A stretch of DNA of 64,000 nt from Ignavibacteriales bacterium. GTDB taxonomy: Bacteria; Bacteroidota; Ignavibacteria; Ignavibacteriales; Ignavibacteriaceae. Made by a program: the position numbers and the translations under genes. Each line of letters starts with the position of its first letter. Position 1 is the stretch's first letter. Under the pieces are notes generated by a model. The model did no database searches, was not told the origin of the DNA, and saw only the letters and a program-made list of their open reading frames with translations. The stretch lies in assembly GCA_016707115.1 (NCBI GenBank), contig JADJIH010000005.1, forward strand, positions 59,690-123,689, read 5' to 3'. Below are positions 53,218 through 62,389 of the stretch, in pieces.

Positions 53218-54657
53218 TTACTTTGGTTTTCTTGTAAGCATTTCTAGTATATTGCCAACAAAAAGAGTAACAAAAACCCCAATCAAAATAAACCACGTCC
53301 AGGCAACAACTTTAAAGAATATTATAAAGCTCATAATAATAATTGCTGAGATAAATCCTGAAATAGCATGGTTTTGCTGAATCTTTTTATTTGACAATCC
53401 AAGAAGAAACGTGCCCAATAATCCCCCGTAAGTAAATGAAGCAATACTTAGAGCAACCTCAACAACTGCTTTTGAACTTTCCATAAAAATAAAGGCAGAA
53501 AAAATCAGCATTACTGCCCAAAAGATTGTTAGCAGTTTTGAATACAATAAATTCTTTTTTTCATCAATGGATTTTTTTAATGGAATATAAAGATCAAGCA
53601 TAACAGAAGATGAAAGTGATGTTATTGATCCGGCAAGTGTAGAAAGTGCGGCTGCAAATAACCCGGCAATAATAATTCCTTTAACGCCGGATGGTAAAAC
53701 TTCAATAATAAATTTAGGAAATATTTCATCAGACTTTATATTGAGCGGACCGTAATAAGCGTATAGCAAAACTCCAACAACTAAGAACAGCGCAAACTGA
53801 AAAATTATAATTACACCAGTTGTTACTAATGCTTTCTTACTTTCCGGAAGATTTTTTGCTGCTAATAATCTTTGTACAATAAGCTGATCAGTTCCGTGAG
53901 ATGACATTGAAAGAAAAGCTCCGCCAATTAATCCGCTTAACAACGTGTACGGCTGGGAAAAGAATCCGGCAAATCCTTTATCAAACCCTAAATTAAAAAC
54001 ACTAAGCTTAGATACTATTTCAGTTGAAGATAAAATCTCCCCGATATTTCCTGGAATATTAACTATCAAATAAATACCGGCAAGAATTGCCCCGCCGATA
54101 TATATTAACATTTGAATTGCATCAACCCAGATTACGCCTTTTAATCCTCCGGTAAAAGTATAAAGAAGCGCAACAATTGCAATAATAATAATTGCAATCA
54201 TTGGAGAAATATCCAGCATTAAATACAGCGGAATAGCAGTAGCAAAAAGTCTAACACCATCAGCGGCGGTTCTTGTAAATAAAAAAGTTACTGAGGCTAA
54301 TGACCGGGTTTTATTTCCAAATCTGTTTTGAAGATAAGAATATGCAGTTGAAAGCTCACCTTTGTAATAAGCCGGTAAAAAGAATTGTGCAACTATTACT
54401 CTTCCAATTAAATATCCGAATGTTAACTGAAGAAAATTTAAATTGGTTAGATACGCAAGACCGGGAATGGAAATAAATGTTAGCGTACTTGTTTCTGCGG
54501 CAACGATTGAAAAGCTGATCACCCACCAAGGAACTTCCTGCGAGCCAATAAAATAATCTTTAACCGTTTTTTGTTTTCCACCGATTATTTTTCCAAATGC
54601 AGTAATTCCAATCAAGTATAAAACAATTATTGCATAATCTAGAGCGGAAACTTGCAA
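53218..54657 (-). CDS. Sodium:solute symporter family protein
   Basis: A 479-residue SSS carrier with about 13 transmembrane helices, intact in this case. Conserved blocks are TVKDYFIGSQEVPWWVISFSI, AAETSTLTFISIPGLAY (first helix pair and sodium site), FTGGLKGVIWVDAIQ and AGLFAAALSTLAGSITSLSS (sodium-site helix 8). The family couples sodium entry to uptake of sugars, amino acids, sialic acid or vitamins; the substrate is not predictable here. A TTG start with AGGAAAA at suitable spacing is used. It lies 3 bases after the STAS gene. Confidence 0.88.
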   Translation of the reverse strand: MQVSALDYAIIVLYLIGITAFGKIIGGKQKTVKDYFIGSQEVPWWVISFSIVAAETSTLTFISIPGLAYLTNLNFLQLTFGYLIGRVIVAQFFLPAYYKGELSTAYSYLQNRFGNKTRSLASVTFLFTRTAADGVRLFATAIPLYLMLDISPMIAIIIIAIVALLYTFTGGLKGVIWVDAIQMLIYIGGAILAGIYLIVNIPGNIGEILSSTEIVSKLSVFNLGFDKGFAGFFSQPYTLLSGLIGGAFLSMSSHGTDQLIVQRLLAAKNLPESKKALVTTGVIIIFQFALFLVVGVLLYAYYGPLNIKSDEIFPKFIIEVLPSGVKGIIIAGLFAAALSTLAGSITSLSSSVMLDLYIPLKKSIDEKKNLLYSKLLTIFWAVMLIFSAFIFMESSKAVVEVALSIASFTYGGLLGTFLLGLSNKKIQQNHAISGFISAIIIMSFIIFFKVVAWTWFILIGVFVTLFVGNILEMLTRKPK

Positions 54658-54660
54658 ATA

Positions 54661-55005
54661 TTATTTTCCTAACTCTGCAAGTGCATGCTCAACAGTATCC
54701 GTTACAGGAAGCACTCTGTCTAACTGTGTGATTCTTATTAATGTGTGTACTTTTTCAGATGGAGCTGCGAGCCTTATCTGTCCTTCATTAACAGAGATGA
54801 TTCTATTGGCAACAAGAATTGCGCTTAGTCCGGAGCTATCGCAGCTTTCAACTTCACTAAGATCAATTATAAGTTTGTTTACACCTTCAACTTTTAGAAT
54901 CATTGTAAACTCACCTTTAAGTAAGCCCGAAATACTTGTATCCAATCGTTTCTCGTTCAACTTAAAAACCGTAATATCGCCAACACGCTTTGTTTCGAAG
55001 TTCAT
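54661..55005 (-). CDS. STAS-domain anti-sigma factor antagonist-like protein
   Basis: A 114-residue SpoIIAA/RsbV-like protein. The strand-loop LIIDLSEVESCDSSGLSAIL contains the Ser (DSSG) that is phosphorylated by anti-sigma kinases in characterised relatives; the last third (GQIRLAAPSEKVHTLIRITQ) fits the fold. No partner kinase (RsbW) is adjacent, so the switch it belongs to is unknown. It is in a minus-strand run with a GT9-like gene and a symporter. Confidence 0.87.
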   Translation of the reverse strand: MNFETKRVGDITVFKLNEKRLDTSISGLLKGEFTMILKVEGVNKLIIDLSEVESCDSSGLSAILVANRIISVNEGQIRLAAPSEKVHTLIRITQLDRVLPVTDTVEHALAELGK

Positions 55006-55014
55006 AATATTACC

Positions 55015-55545
55015 TTAAAACATTTTTAAACAATTTAAGAAATTACTGTATGATTTTTCAGATTCAATGTCATTGTTAGAAATCTGAAAATTATAAAATT
55101 TATCCGCACCTTTTTTTGTAAAACCTATTCTTATTCTTGCATTAACCAGATTTGAAACATAACTATAAAAAAGATCATCTTTTCTGTTAAGATCTATCAC
55201 ACCATCAAACTTCATTTCTGAAAGTTTTTCAATCAGTTTATGTGAAGGAAGATCCAGCTTGTTCAAATCAGAAATGCCAAACTCCATTGCCTTATTTCTA
55301 AACTTAGCCGGCAGTAAACTTATGCGATAATCCCTCGTTAATATTTTTATAGATTTATTAAGATGTTCAAGATGCTCTATAACAAGATAACTTGCTCTAA
55401 AATCTTTTTCATCTTCCGGCATCAATATTAAAAACGAACCTGATCTTTTAAGTGCTTCTGAAAAATCCTGTTCATTTAAAACAAGATTTTTTAATTTTCT
55501 TGAAATAAAAAATCGAGATACATTTTCTTTAATTAAATCAATCAT
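55015..55545 (-). CDS. Hypothetical protein, glycosyltransferase-family-9-like Rossmann domain
   Basis: A 176-residue protein. The order GSFLILMPEDEKDFRASYLV, LNKSIKILTRDYR and DGVIDLNRKDDLFYSYVSNL-VNARIRIGF resembles the N-terminal half of GT9 (heptosyltransferase) enzymes. The second, nucleotide-sugar-binding half is absent, so catalytic activity is doubtful. It could be a degenerate GT9 with another role. It follows ligA with 2 bases between them and is probably co-translated. Confidence 0.55.
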   Translation of the reverse strand: MIDLIKENVSRFFISRKLKNLVLNEQDFSEALKRSGSFLILMPEDEKDFRASYLVIEHLEHLNKSIKILTRDYRISLLPAKFRNKAMEFGISDLNKLDLPSHKLIEKLSEMKFDGVIDLNRKDDLFYSYVSNLVNARIRIGFTKKGADKFYNFQISNNDIESEKSYSNFLNCLKMF

Positions 55546-55547
55546 TG

Positions 55548-57572
55548 TTATTCGTTTTCTTCGAGCATTTTTAAGAATGTGTTTTCATCTAAAACCATTA
55601 CATTAAGCGATTCGGCTTTTGTTAGTTTTGAACCAGCTTTCTCTCCTGCAACAACAAAATCAGTATTCTTACTTACGCTCGAAGTTACTTTTCCGCCTAA
55701 TGCTGTTATTCTTGCGCCGGCTTCATCACGAGAAAGAGAAGAAAGAGTTCCTGTTAAAACAAATGTTTTTCCGGTTAAAGCCGATTGTACAATTTCTTTT
55801 TTTTCTGATGTAAAAGTTAACCCAGATTTACGTAATTCTTCAATCAGTTTAATATTATTTTTATTGGAGAAAAACTGTTTAATGCTTTTACTTATGCTTG
55901 GACCAATTTCATAAATTGCTGAAATTTCTTCTTCGCCTGCTGCAATAATATCATCAATTGAGTTAAAATGATCGGTAATTTTTTGTGCCGCACCCGCACC
56001 AACATATCGAATTCCAAGGGCAAATAAAACTTTTGAAAATGGCTGCGATTTACTTTTCTCAATTGACTTTAAAAGATTATCAATACTTTTTTCTCCAAGT
56101 CTATCAATTTGGATAAGATCACTACGCTTATCTTTTAATTTATAAATATCTGAAAAGTGAGTTATAAATTCTTTATCAACAAATAAATCAATCAAAGCAT
56201 CACCAAGTCCTTCAATATCCATTGCCCCTCGGGATGCAAAATGAATTAGTCTTCCTTTAATCTGAGCTGAACATTCAGGATTTTCACAATAGAAAGCAAC
56301 CTCATTTTCCGGTTTAAATAATTTAGAACTGCAAACAGGGCATTTTTCCGGAGGCAAAGTTGGTTGACTTTTTTTTGGACGCTCACTTAAAACAACTGAA
56401 ACTACTTTGGGAATTACATCGCCGCCCTTTTCTATCACAACAGTATCACCAACTCTAATATCCTTACGTTGTATCTCATCAAAGTTATGCAGAGTTGCAC
56501 GACTAATTGTTGAGCCTGCAAGCTTAACCGGATCCAATTCAGCAACAGGAGTGATTGCACCTGTTCTGCCAACCTGCCATGTGATTTCATTTAATTTTGT
56601 AAACGCCTGCTTTGCCTTAAACTTGTAGGCAACTGCCCAACGTGGTGATTTTGCAATGCTGCCCAATAATTTTTGCTGGCGCATTGAATTTACCTTAATT
56701 ACAGCGCCGTCAATTTCGTATTCAAGAGTATCTCTGATTTCTTCAAACTTGTAACACACTTTTAGTACTTCTTCAATACTTTTGCAGACTTTAAATTTTG
56801 GATTAACCGTAAAACCAAGTTTACTTAATAACTTTAAATTTTCTTCCTGCGATTCAAATTCTTCATCAACACTTATAAGTGAATAAAGAAAAACATTTAA
56901 TTTTCTTGCGGATACAATTTTGGGATCTTGTAATTTTAAAGTGCCGGCGGTAGAGTTGCGCGGATTTGCAAATAGTTTTTCACCATTGACTTCGCGTTCT
57001 TCATTCAACTTATCAAAATCTGAGATACGCATGTAAACTTCACCACGGACTTCGAAATTCTTAAGGTTATATTTTTTTTCTTTACTTAAATCAATCTTTA
57101 AAGGAACTGCACGAATGGTCTTAATATTATTCGTTACTTCTTCTCCAACAGTTCCATCACCACGAGTAGCAGCAGTTTTTAAGAATCCATCCACATAATT
57201 AATACTAACAGATGCACCATCTATTTTTAATTCGACTACGTATTCAACTTTTTCTGACTCCGGCAAACTTTCCTTAACCCGTCTGTCAAAATCAATTAAA
57301 TCCTGCTCATCGTATGAGTTTGCAAGACTTAACATAGGAATTTTATGTTTTACAGGATTGAATTCCTTTGTAAGATCTTTACCAACTCTTTGTGTAGGCG
57401 AATCGGGAGTGATTAAATGAGGATTTTCAGTTTCAAGTTTTTCAAGTTCCTTAACAAGCCTGTCATAGTTCTCATCACTGATAACAGGTTCTGCTAAAAC
57501 ATAATAATTATAATCATGTTTTAATATTTGATTGCGCAGTTCCTCAATTTTTTTTTCAACAGAAACAGACAT
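55548..57572 (-). CDS. ligA: NAD-dependent DNA ligase
   Basis: A 674-residue replication/repair ligase. The N-terminal domain Ia (YNYYVLAEPVISDENYDRLV) binds NAD+. The adenylated Lys116 is in VELKIDGAS, and an OB fold follows. The Cys4 zinc finger (CPVCSSKL ... CENPECSAQIKG) leads into the helix-hairpin-helix array (LFALGIRYVGAGAAQKI) and a C-terminal BRCT domain (about residue 595 on, GKTFVLTGTLSSLSRDEAG). Complete length. Its ATG directly follows the TAA of the rodZ-like gene. Confidence 0.96.
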   Translation of the reverse strand: MSVSVEKKIEELRNQILKHDYNYYVLAEPVISDENYDRLVKELEKLETENPHLITPDSPTQRVGKDLTKEFNPVKHKIPMLSLANSYDEQDLIDFDRRVKESLPESEKVEYVVELKIDGASVSINYVDGFLKTAATRGDGTVGEEVTNNIKTIRAVPLKIDLSKEKKYNLKNFEVRGEVYMRISDFDKLNEEREVNGEKLFANPRNSTAGTLKLQDPKIVSARKLNVFLYSLISVDEEFESQEENLKLLSKLGFTVNPKFKVCKSIEEVLKVCYKFEEIRDTLEYEIDGAVIKVNSMRQQKLLGSIAKSPRWAVAYKFKAKQAFTKLNEITWQVGRTGAITPVAELDPVKLAGSTISRATLHNFDEIQRKDIRVGDTVVIEKGGDVIPKVVSVVLSERPKKSQPTLPPEKCPVCSSKLFKPENEVAFYCENPECSAQIKGRLIHFASRGAMDIEGLGDALIDLFVDKEFITHFSDIYKLKDKRSDLIQIDRLGEKSIDNLLKSIEKSKSQPFSKVLFALGIRYVGAGAAQKITDHFNSIDDIIAAGEEEISAIYEIGPSISKSIKQFFSNKNNIKLIEELRKSGLTFTSEKKEIVQSALTGKTFVLTGTLSSLSRDEAGARITALGGKVTSSVSKNTDFVVAGEKAGSKLTKAESLNVMVLDENTFLKMLEENE

Positions 57573-58472
57573 TTACTCTTGTTCTAATTTTGGAGGTGCG
57601 TTTAAATAAACAATTCCGGTTTTATCTAATTTAAAGTGCCTAACAGAACCAACACGTCCGGTAAAATCAACTGGCTGATTATTCAATTGCAAAGTAACTC
57701 CGCCTGAATTACCAACTGTTGCTTTAAATTCCCTTGAAGCAGCTACACTAAATTTTGAATTTGGACTAAGAGTAAATTCCTGAGTGCGATTATTATCCAG
57801 AACAACAAAAACCCAGGAAGTTTCTTTTGCATTAAAAGTAAGGTAAAGACTATCGGATGATACAGGAACCATTGTGCTATCGCCGGTTATTTGCTCTGCG
57901 GGTTCTTCCTCAACATATCTTTGATTGCTTTGTTCAATCACTTCATCAATAGGAGTTTCTTCAACAATTATTTTATCACTTTTACTAAAAACAAAAAAGT
58001 ATACTAAAGCAGCAATTATGATCAGCACAATTCCGCCTAACCCAAATATCATAAGCTGGCTGTTAGCTTTGCTTTCATCTTCGCCAGATTTTTGTTTTTG
58101 TTCATCAACATAAGATTTAAGCGGAGATGTTGATTTTACAACTGGTTTGGTTGTTTCTGTTTTAGGTGCTTCAACTTTAGGAACTTCCGGTTTTATCTTT
58201 TCTTCTATCGGTGCAGGCGGATTAGGATCAAACTCTTTTCCTTCTCTTGCAGCTTCAAACTTTTTTAAAGTAATATTTTCATCAAGCCCGATTGTTTTAG
58301 CATACTGTTTTACAAATGCTTTTACATAAAGATCAGGCAGAAAAGAAAAATTTCCCTGATCAATGGCTTCAAGAAATTTAAGATCAATTCTTGTTTTGGT
58401 AGCCATTTGTTGAAGAGTTAAGCCGCTGTTTTCTCTTTGTTGTCTTAATTCATCTGCAAATTTATCAAGCAT
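57573..58472 (-). CDS. rodZ: RodZ-like helix-turn-helix membrane protein
   Basis: A 299-residue cell-shape protein. The cytoplasmic HTH domain (residues 1-75) opens with ADELRQQRENSGLTLQQMAT and has GNFSFLPDLYVKAFVKQYAK, a RodZ hallmark that contacts MreB. A Pro/Lys/Glu-rich linker, one transmembrane helix (about 145-167) and a periplasmic DUF4115 beta domain (SWVFVVLDNNRTQEF, FKATVGNSGGVTLQLNN) follow. Its position before ligA and after rsmB on the same strand suggests a conserved growth operon. Confidence 0.88.
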   Translation of the reverse strand: MLDKFADELRQQRENSGLTLQQMATKTRIDLKFLEAIDQGNFSFLPDLYVKAFVKQYAKTIGLDENITLKKFEAAREGKEFDPNPPAPIEEKIKPEVPKVEAPKTETTKPVVKSTSPLKSYVDEQKQKSGEDESKANSQLMIFGLGGIVLIIIAALVYFFVFSKSDKIIVEETPIDEVIEQSNQRYVEEEPAEQITGDSTMVPVSSDSLYLTFNAKETSWVFVVLDNNRTQEFTLSPNSKFSVAASREFKATVGNSGGVTLQLNNQPVDFTGRVGSVRHFKLDKTGIVYLNAPPKLEQE

Positions 58473-58490
58473 AATATTTCTTATAAATTG

Positions 58491-59939
58491 TTATTCAATT
58501 CTAACTAACTTAGCAGCAAAAGCGCCATCCATCTGATGCTTTTGCGGAAGTGTCTGGATGCATCCGTTTTCATCAACAAGACTATCTGTAACTTTTCCTT
58601 TTGCCGATTCAAATTTAAAGTTTGGATGCGTATCAAGAAACTTTTTCACAACTTCAAAATTTTCTTCCGGTTCAATTGAGCACGTACTATAAACTAAAGC
58701 TCCGCCAACTTTAACCAGGGTTGCAGCTTTAGAAATCAATTTAAGCTGCATTTCCGTCATTCTTCTTAAATCAAAAATATCTTTTTTCCATTTTATATCC
58801 GGTTTTTTAGAAAGCGTTCCCGTGCCGCTGCAAGGTACATCAGCAAGCACGCGATCAAACGGTTCGGATTCAAATTCCAATGCATCGCTTTCTATTGTAG
58901 TAACGCAAGTTAAACCTAACCGATCATTATTTTTTCGTACAAGATTTAGTCTTCCATCGTAACGATCCAGCGCTGTAATGCTGCCAGTGTTATTCATAAG
59001 TGAACCAAGATAAGCTGTTTTACCTCCAGGTGCGGCACACATATCAAGAACATTCATTCCCGGGTGAACATCCAATAATCTTACAGCTAAGCCGGCACTT
59101 TCATCCTGAATGTTAAAATAACCTTTTACATAATAATCCCAAGCGGTAATGTTTGTTAAGTTAAGCAGCTGCACAAATTCATTAAGAAATTTTCCGGGTC
59201 GATACTTAAGATTAACCTGGCCTAAGAGGGATTTAAAATCCTCCGGTGTTGTTTTAATTGCATTTACTCTTAAAGTAAGATATGGTTTTTCATTATTGGC
59301 AGCTAATAATTTTTCTGTTTCTTCCCTGCCAAACCTATCCAGATAACGTTTAACCATCCAAGCAGGATGAGAATAATACGCACTTAAATATCCAATTATA
59401 TCTTCATTAGGATCGGGATACCTGATTGCATTTTTGCTTCTTATAATATTTCTAAGAATTGCATTTGTAAGATCAGCAGGTTTTTGTCCCTGTAGTTTTT
59501 TAACAAACTCAACTGCTTCATTAACTGCTGCGTGATCAGGAATTCTATCTAAAAATAAAATCTGGTAAAGAGCAACGCGCAAACCGTTTTTTAGATTAGG
59601 AATAGCTTTAGAAAACTGTCCTTTATAAAAACCGTTAAGAATCCAATCCAATCTGCCCTGCCATCTTGTAACGCCGTGTACAATTTCATAAAGCAGTGCT
59701 TTGTCCGGTCCGTTTAGTTCAGCATTCTTTAGTTCATTGTCTAAAAGTTTTTCAAGATATGCGTCTGTTCTTTCTACACGATTAAGAATTTTAACTGCAA
59801 GCCCGCGAACTCCAGAATATAAATCTATAACTTTATGTTCTTCCAGATGCCCGGCATTTTTTTGTTCCGCACCCTGTTCAGTGTGTTCGTTAAAATCTTC
59901 TAATTTATGTTCTATATTTTGATCAGTATTCTCTTCCAA
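58491..59939 (-). CDS. rsmB: 16S rRNA (cytosine967-C5)-methyltransferase
   Basis: A 482-residue rRNA methyltransferase. The NusB-like RNA-binding domain (LAVKILNRVERTDAYLEKLL ... HGVTRWQGRLDWIL ... DHAAVNEAVEFVKK) is in residues of about 45-185. The Rossmann domain has the SAM motif MCAAPGGKTAYLG and the two Cys of RsmB/Nop2 enzymes, in DVPCSGTGTLSKKPDI and YSTCSIEPEEN (Cys420 catalytic). An acidic N-terminal extension of about 40 residues is unusual. The start is a TTG with AAGAGG upstream, directly after the TAA of the preceding gene. Confidence 0.92.
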   Translation of the reverse strand: MEENTDQNIEHKLEDFNEHTEQGAEQKNAGHLEEHKVIDLYSGVRGLAVKILNRVERTDAYLEKLLDNELKNAELNGPDKALLYEIVHGVTRWQGRLDWILNGFYKGQFSKAIPNLKNGLRVALYQILFLDRIPDHAAVNEAVEFVKKLQGQKPADLTNAILRNIIRSKNAIRYPDPNEDIIGYLSAYYSHPAWMVKRYLDRFGREETEKLLAANNEKPYLTLRVNAIKTTPEDFKSLLGQVNLKYRPGKFLNEFVQLLNLTNITAWDYYVKGYFNIQDESAGLAVRLLDVHPGMNVLDMCAAPGGKTAYLGSLMNNTGSITALDRYDGRLNLVRKNNDRLGLTCVTTIESDALEFESEPFDRVLADVPCSGTGTLSKKPDIKWKKDIFDLRRMTEMQLKLISKAATLVKVGGALVYSTCSIEPEENFEVVKKFLDTHPNFKFESAKGKVTDSLVDENGCIQTLPQKHQMDGAFAAKLVRIE

Positions 59940-61193
59940 TTAATAGCCTCTTTTTTCTCTGTCATTTTTTGTTAAATCAAAAATTGTATTAAACATCAAA
60001 TCATCTTTTTTCTCAAAATCAATTTTCCTTCTGCTCGTTACAATCTTTGCTGTTTCAATTGCTTTTTTAATATCATAAACTGTTGATGAAGCATCGCCAC
60101 CCCACGTAAAAGAAGGAACATACTTTTCCGGAAATCCCGATGCAAATATATTACAAGAAAATCCAACAACAGTACCCGTGTTAAACATAGTGTTAATAGC
60201 ACTTTTGGAGTGATCACCAATCATCAAACCAAGAAACTGCGAGCCGGTATCAACTTCTTTATTGCTCAGCTTAATTCTTATTTTGGAATAATTATTTTTC
60301 AGATCGCTGTTGTTAGTATCGGCGCCAAGATTAACCCAGCTGCCTATGTAGGCGTGCCCAATAAATCCCGCGTGCTGCTTGTTTGAATAATCCATAAAAA
60401 TAGACTGCTCTACTTCTCCACCGACTTTACAAACTTTTCCTATCGAAACATTTTCATAAATAGCTGCGCCGCTTTTTATCTTAGATGATTTGCCAATAAA
60501 GCATGGTCCTTCAATAACCGCATTAGGATAGATGAACGCATCATCATCAATAATTATTGATCCGCCGGAAGCATCTAAAACAACGCCGGGTTTTATTGTA
60601 ACATCTTTACCAATAAATACTTTTTGTTTGTTAATTACGTGTACTGATGAATCAATACTATCTGCAAAATTTTCTTTAGAACTATTTACCAGGTAATTAA
60701 AATCCTCGGCAATTTGTTTTCCGTTATGGTTTATCAGATCCCACAAATAGTTTGCACATTTAAGATCAAGAATTTTAATCGGCATTCCGTTAAAATCGCT
60801 AACGGAAAAAAGATCTTTAAGATAATTTACTTTATGCTGCAAATGTGCGCCGGATAAGTATGCGGCAATAACTGTTTCTTCGTTTACAAAAACTTTATCT
60901 TCTGCAGGCAGTAACGGCAAAAGCTGTGATAAATTTTCAGGGGCAATTAATCTTCCGTTAATAAACAAGCATTCCTTGTCATCTATTTTATTAACCAGGC
61001 AATTGGGGTTTTGGTGCTGCACAATTTCTGCAAGATAAGGACGGCAATGAAGCGAGACTTTTACATTACCATAACTGCGAATGATTTTTTCTTTTAGTGT
61101 ATCAATACCGCATAACAAATCATACACAGGGCGCGAAAAAACCATGGGCTCAAAGTTTGAGTAATTTATATCTTCAAAAATGCAGATTTGCAT
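59940..61193 (-). CDS. GlmU-family protein (alternative bacterial UDP-GlcNAc pyrophosphorylase/acetyltransferase)
   Basis: A 417-residue protein. The opening MQICIFEDINYSNFEPMVFS, then RPVYDLLCGIDTLKEKI, is the signature of the alternative GlmU family common in Bacteroidota-group bacteria. The middle part (about 195-300) is a left-handed beta-helix (FIGKDVTIKPGVVLDASGGS, IIIDDDAFIYPNAVIEGPCF). Then follow AYIGSWVNLGADTNNSDLKNN and the C-terminal GDHSKSAINTMFNTGTVVG, typical of its acyltransferase half. It likely makes UDP-GlcNAc for peptidoglycan and LPS. It is the first gene of the rsmB-rodZ-ligA run; upstream lies the repeat-rich region. Confidence 0.82.
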   Translation of the reverse strand: MQICIFEDINYSNFEPMVFSRPVYDLLCGIDTLKEKIIRSYGNVKVSLHCRPYLAEIVQHQNPNCLVNKIDDKECLFINGRLIAPENLSQLLPLLPAEDKVFVNEETVIAAYLSGAHLQHKVNYLKDLFSVSDFNGMPIKILDLKCANYLWDLINHNGKQIAEDFNYLVNSSKENFADSIDSSVHVINKQKVFIGKDVTIKPGVVLDASGGSIIIDDDAFIYPNAVIEGPCFIGKSSKIKSGAAIYENVSIGKVCKVGGEVEQSIFMDYSNKQHAGFIGHAYIGSWVNLGADTNNSDLKNNYSKIRIKLSNKEVDTGSQFLGLMIGDHSKSAINTMFNTGTVVGFSCNIFASGFPEKYVPSFTWGGDASSTVYDIKKAIETAKIVTSRRKIDFEKKDDLMFNTIFDLTKNDREKRGY

Positions 61194-61930
61194 ATAGTTT
61201 TATATCCTTTTTCAAAAAGTACCATAGAATTTAACATTTTTTGTGGTAAGATTCTCTAAAGGGAATCTAAAGATGCCGATATGTTTTTTATTCACGCTTC
61301 GCACTTCGACTACGCTCAGGGTAAACTCCAGAAAAGAACAAGAAGAAACACGCACTTTAAAGATTATTTTTGCTATTACTTTTCTTGACACAAGAAAAGT
61401 AACAAAAGAATATGCTCTTTAAAAAGAATTACTAAAATTGTGTTGCGTTTCGCTACGACAAAATAACTCGCTCATAGAATTCGCTCAAACAGATTTTGTC
61501 GCTTAACGCTTCACTCCACACAATTTCTTAACGTAATTCTTTTAATGAGCGGATGCCAGAGCAAGGGGGAAATAGATTTTTTGAATAACTTGGGAGGAAG
61601 GGGAAACAACGGTTTTCCGTTGACGTTTCGTTACGCAAATTTTTTTACGGAATTTATTTGATGTCATTTTAGCTATTTAGAAATTAATTAATCCCGATAG
61701 AGCGGGATGCCTGAGCAGGGGGAAATGGATTTTTTAACTGAATTTATTTGATGTCACGTTAGCTATTTTGAAACTGTTTTGATGAGTGGATGCAGGGACG
61801 AACCCCTCCTTTATCCTCCCCTTTCGTAAATGGGAGGAATTGAGGAAATTGATTTTCTTTTTTAATCTCCTTGAATAGTATCGGGTGGAGTAATGATATT
61901 TTAGCAGTTAGATGAAGCTGACCTCAATTG
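61194..61930. repeat. Repeat-rich intergenic region, first half
   Basis: No coding gene is seen. Elements present: a CTTCGACTACGCTCAGGGT-type dispersed word (61304-61325); a 12-bp perfect hairpin TTACTTTTCTTG/CAAGAAAAGTAA (61376-61402); a large imperfect inverted repeat at 61423-61543; and degenerate direct copies of GAATTTATTTGATGTCA at 61650 and 61740. GAGCGGATGCC-type units recur at 61545, 61697 and 61781. There are also small hairpins ATCCCG/CGGGAT (61691-61708) and CCTCCC/GGGAGG near 61825. These look like relics of several repeat families rather than a functional gene. Confidence 0.65.
61423..61543. repeat. Long imperfect inverted repeat
   Basis: Outer arms AAAGAATTACTAAAATTGTGT and ACACAATTTCTTAACGTAAT-TCTTT are complementary over about 20 of 26 bases, and inner arms CGACAAAAT (61456-61464) and ATTTTGTCG (61493-61501) are perfect. 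The RNA or single strand could fold into one hairpin of about 120 nt. It has no terminal duplication that I can see and encodes nothing. Confidence 0.7.
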
Positions 61931-62043
61931 GCAAACTTTACTATTGCATGTTTTTAATCTGCAAACATATCTAATCAGTTCTATAGAGTAATTTCAAAAT
62001 CCGGATGTGTAGTTATAAAATCTATAATTACTCCAGGGAATAA

Positions 62044-62389
62044 CTTCTTTGCAAATGCTAAATATATAACCGCACTCTAAAAATTACACTCAGCAATTGC
62101 CAGATATATACTTGCAATTATAAAAAACATAGTTGCAAGTGCTGCATCTATACCTTGATGTTGTATTTGCAATTCTGAATGTTGCGATTGCAAATCCATA
62201 TTTTGCATTTGTAAATATATATGTTGTATTTGTAAACCCACATCTTACGTTTGCAACTCTGTATGATGTAATTGTAATGCTATATCTTGCGTTTGCAAAT
62301 ATGAATGCTGCGATTGCAAACATATATCTTACATCTGCAACTATATATGTTACAATTGTAAATCTATATCCTGCATTTGCAACACTACC
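62044..62389. repeat. Tandem array with an exact 21-bp period
   Basis: From 62161 to 62389 there are nearly 11 diverged units of exactly 21 bp with no indel between them. Each has a TTGC-N-TTTGCAA-type core (TTTGCAA, ATTGCAA, TTTGTAA) and a spacer ending alternately in ATG or ATC. Less regular units extend leftwards to about 62044. Because 21 is a multiple of three, both strands stay open for 77-91 codons, but the predicted proteins are low-complexity heptads without a ribosome-binding site. I call it a DNA repeat, not a gene. Confidence 0.75.

Noticed and set aside
62161..62389. CRISPR array
   Set aside because: The repeat is 21 bp with no unique spacers, units are diverged along their whole length, and no cas gene is near.
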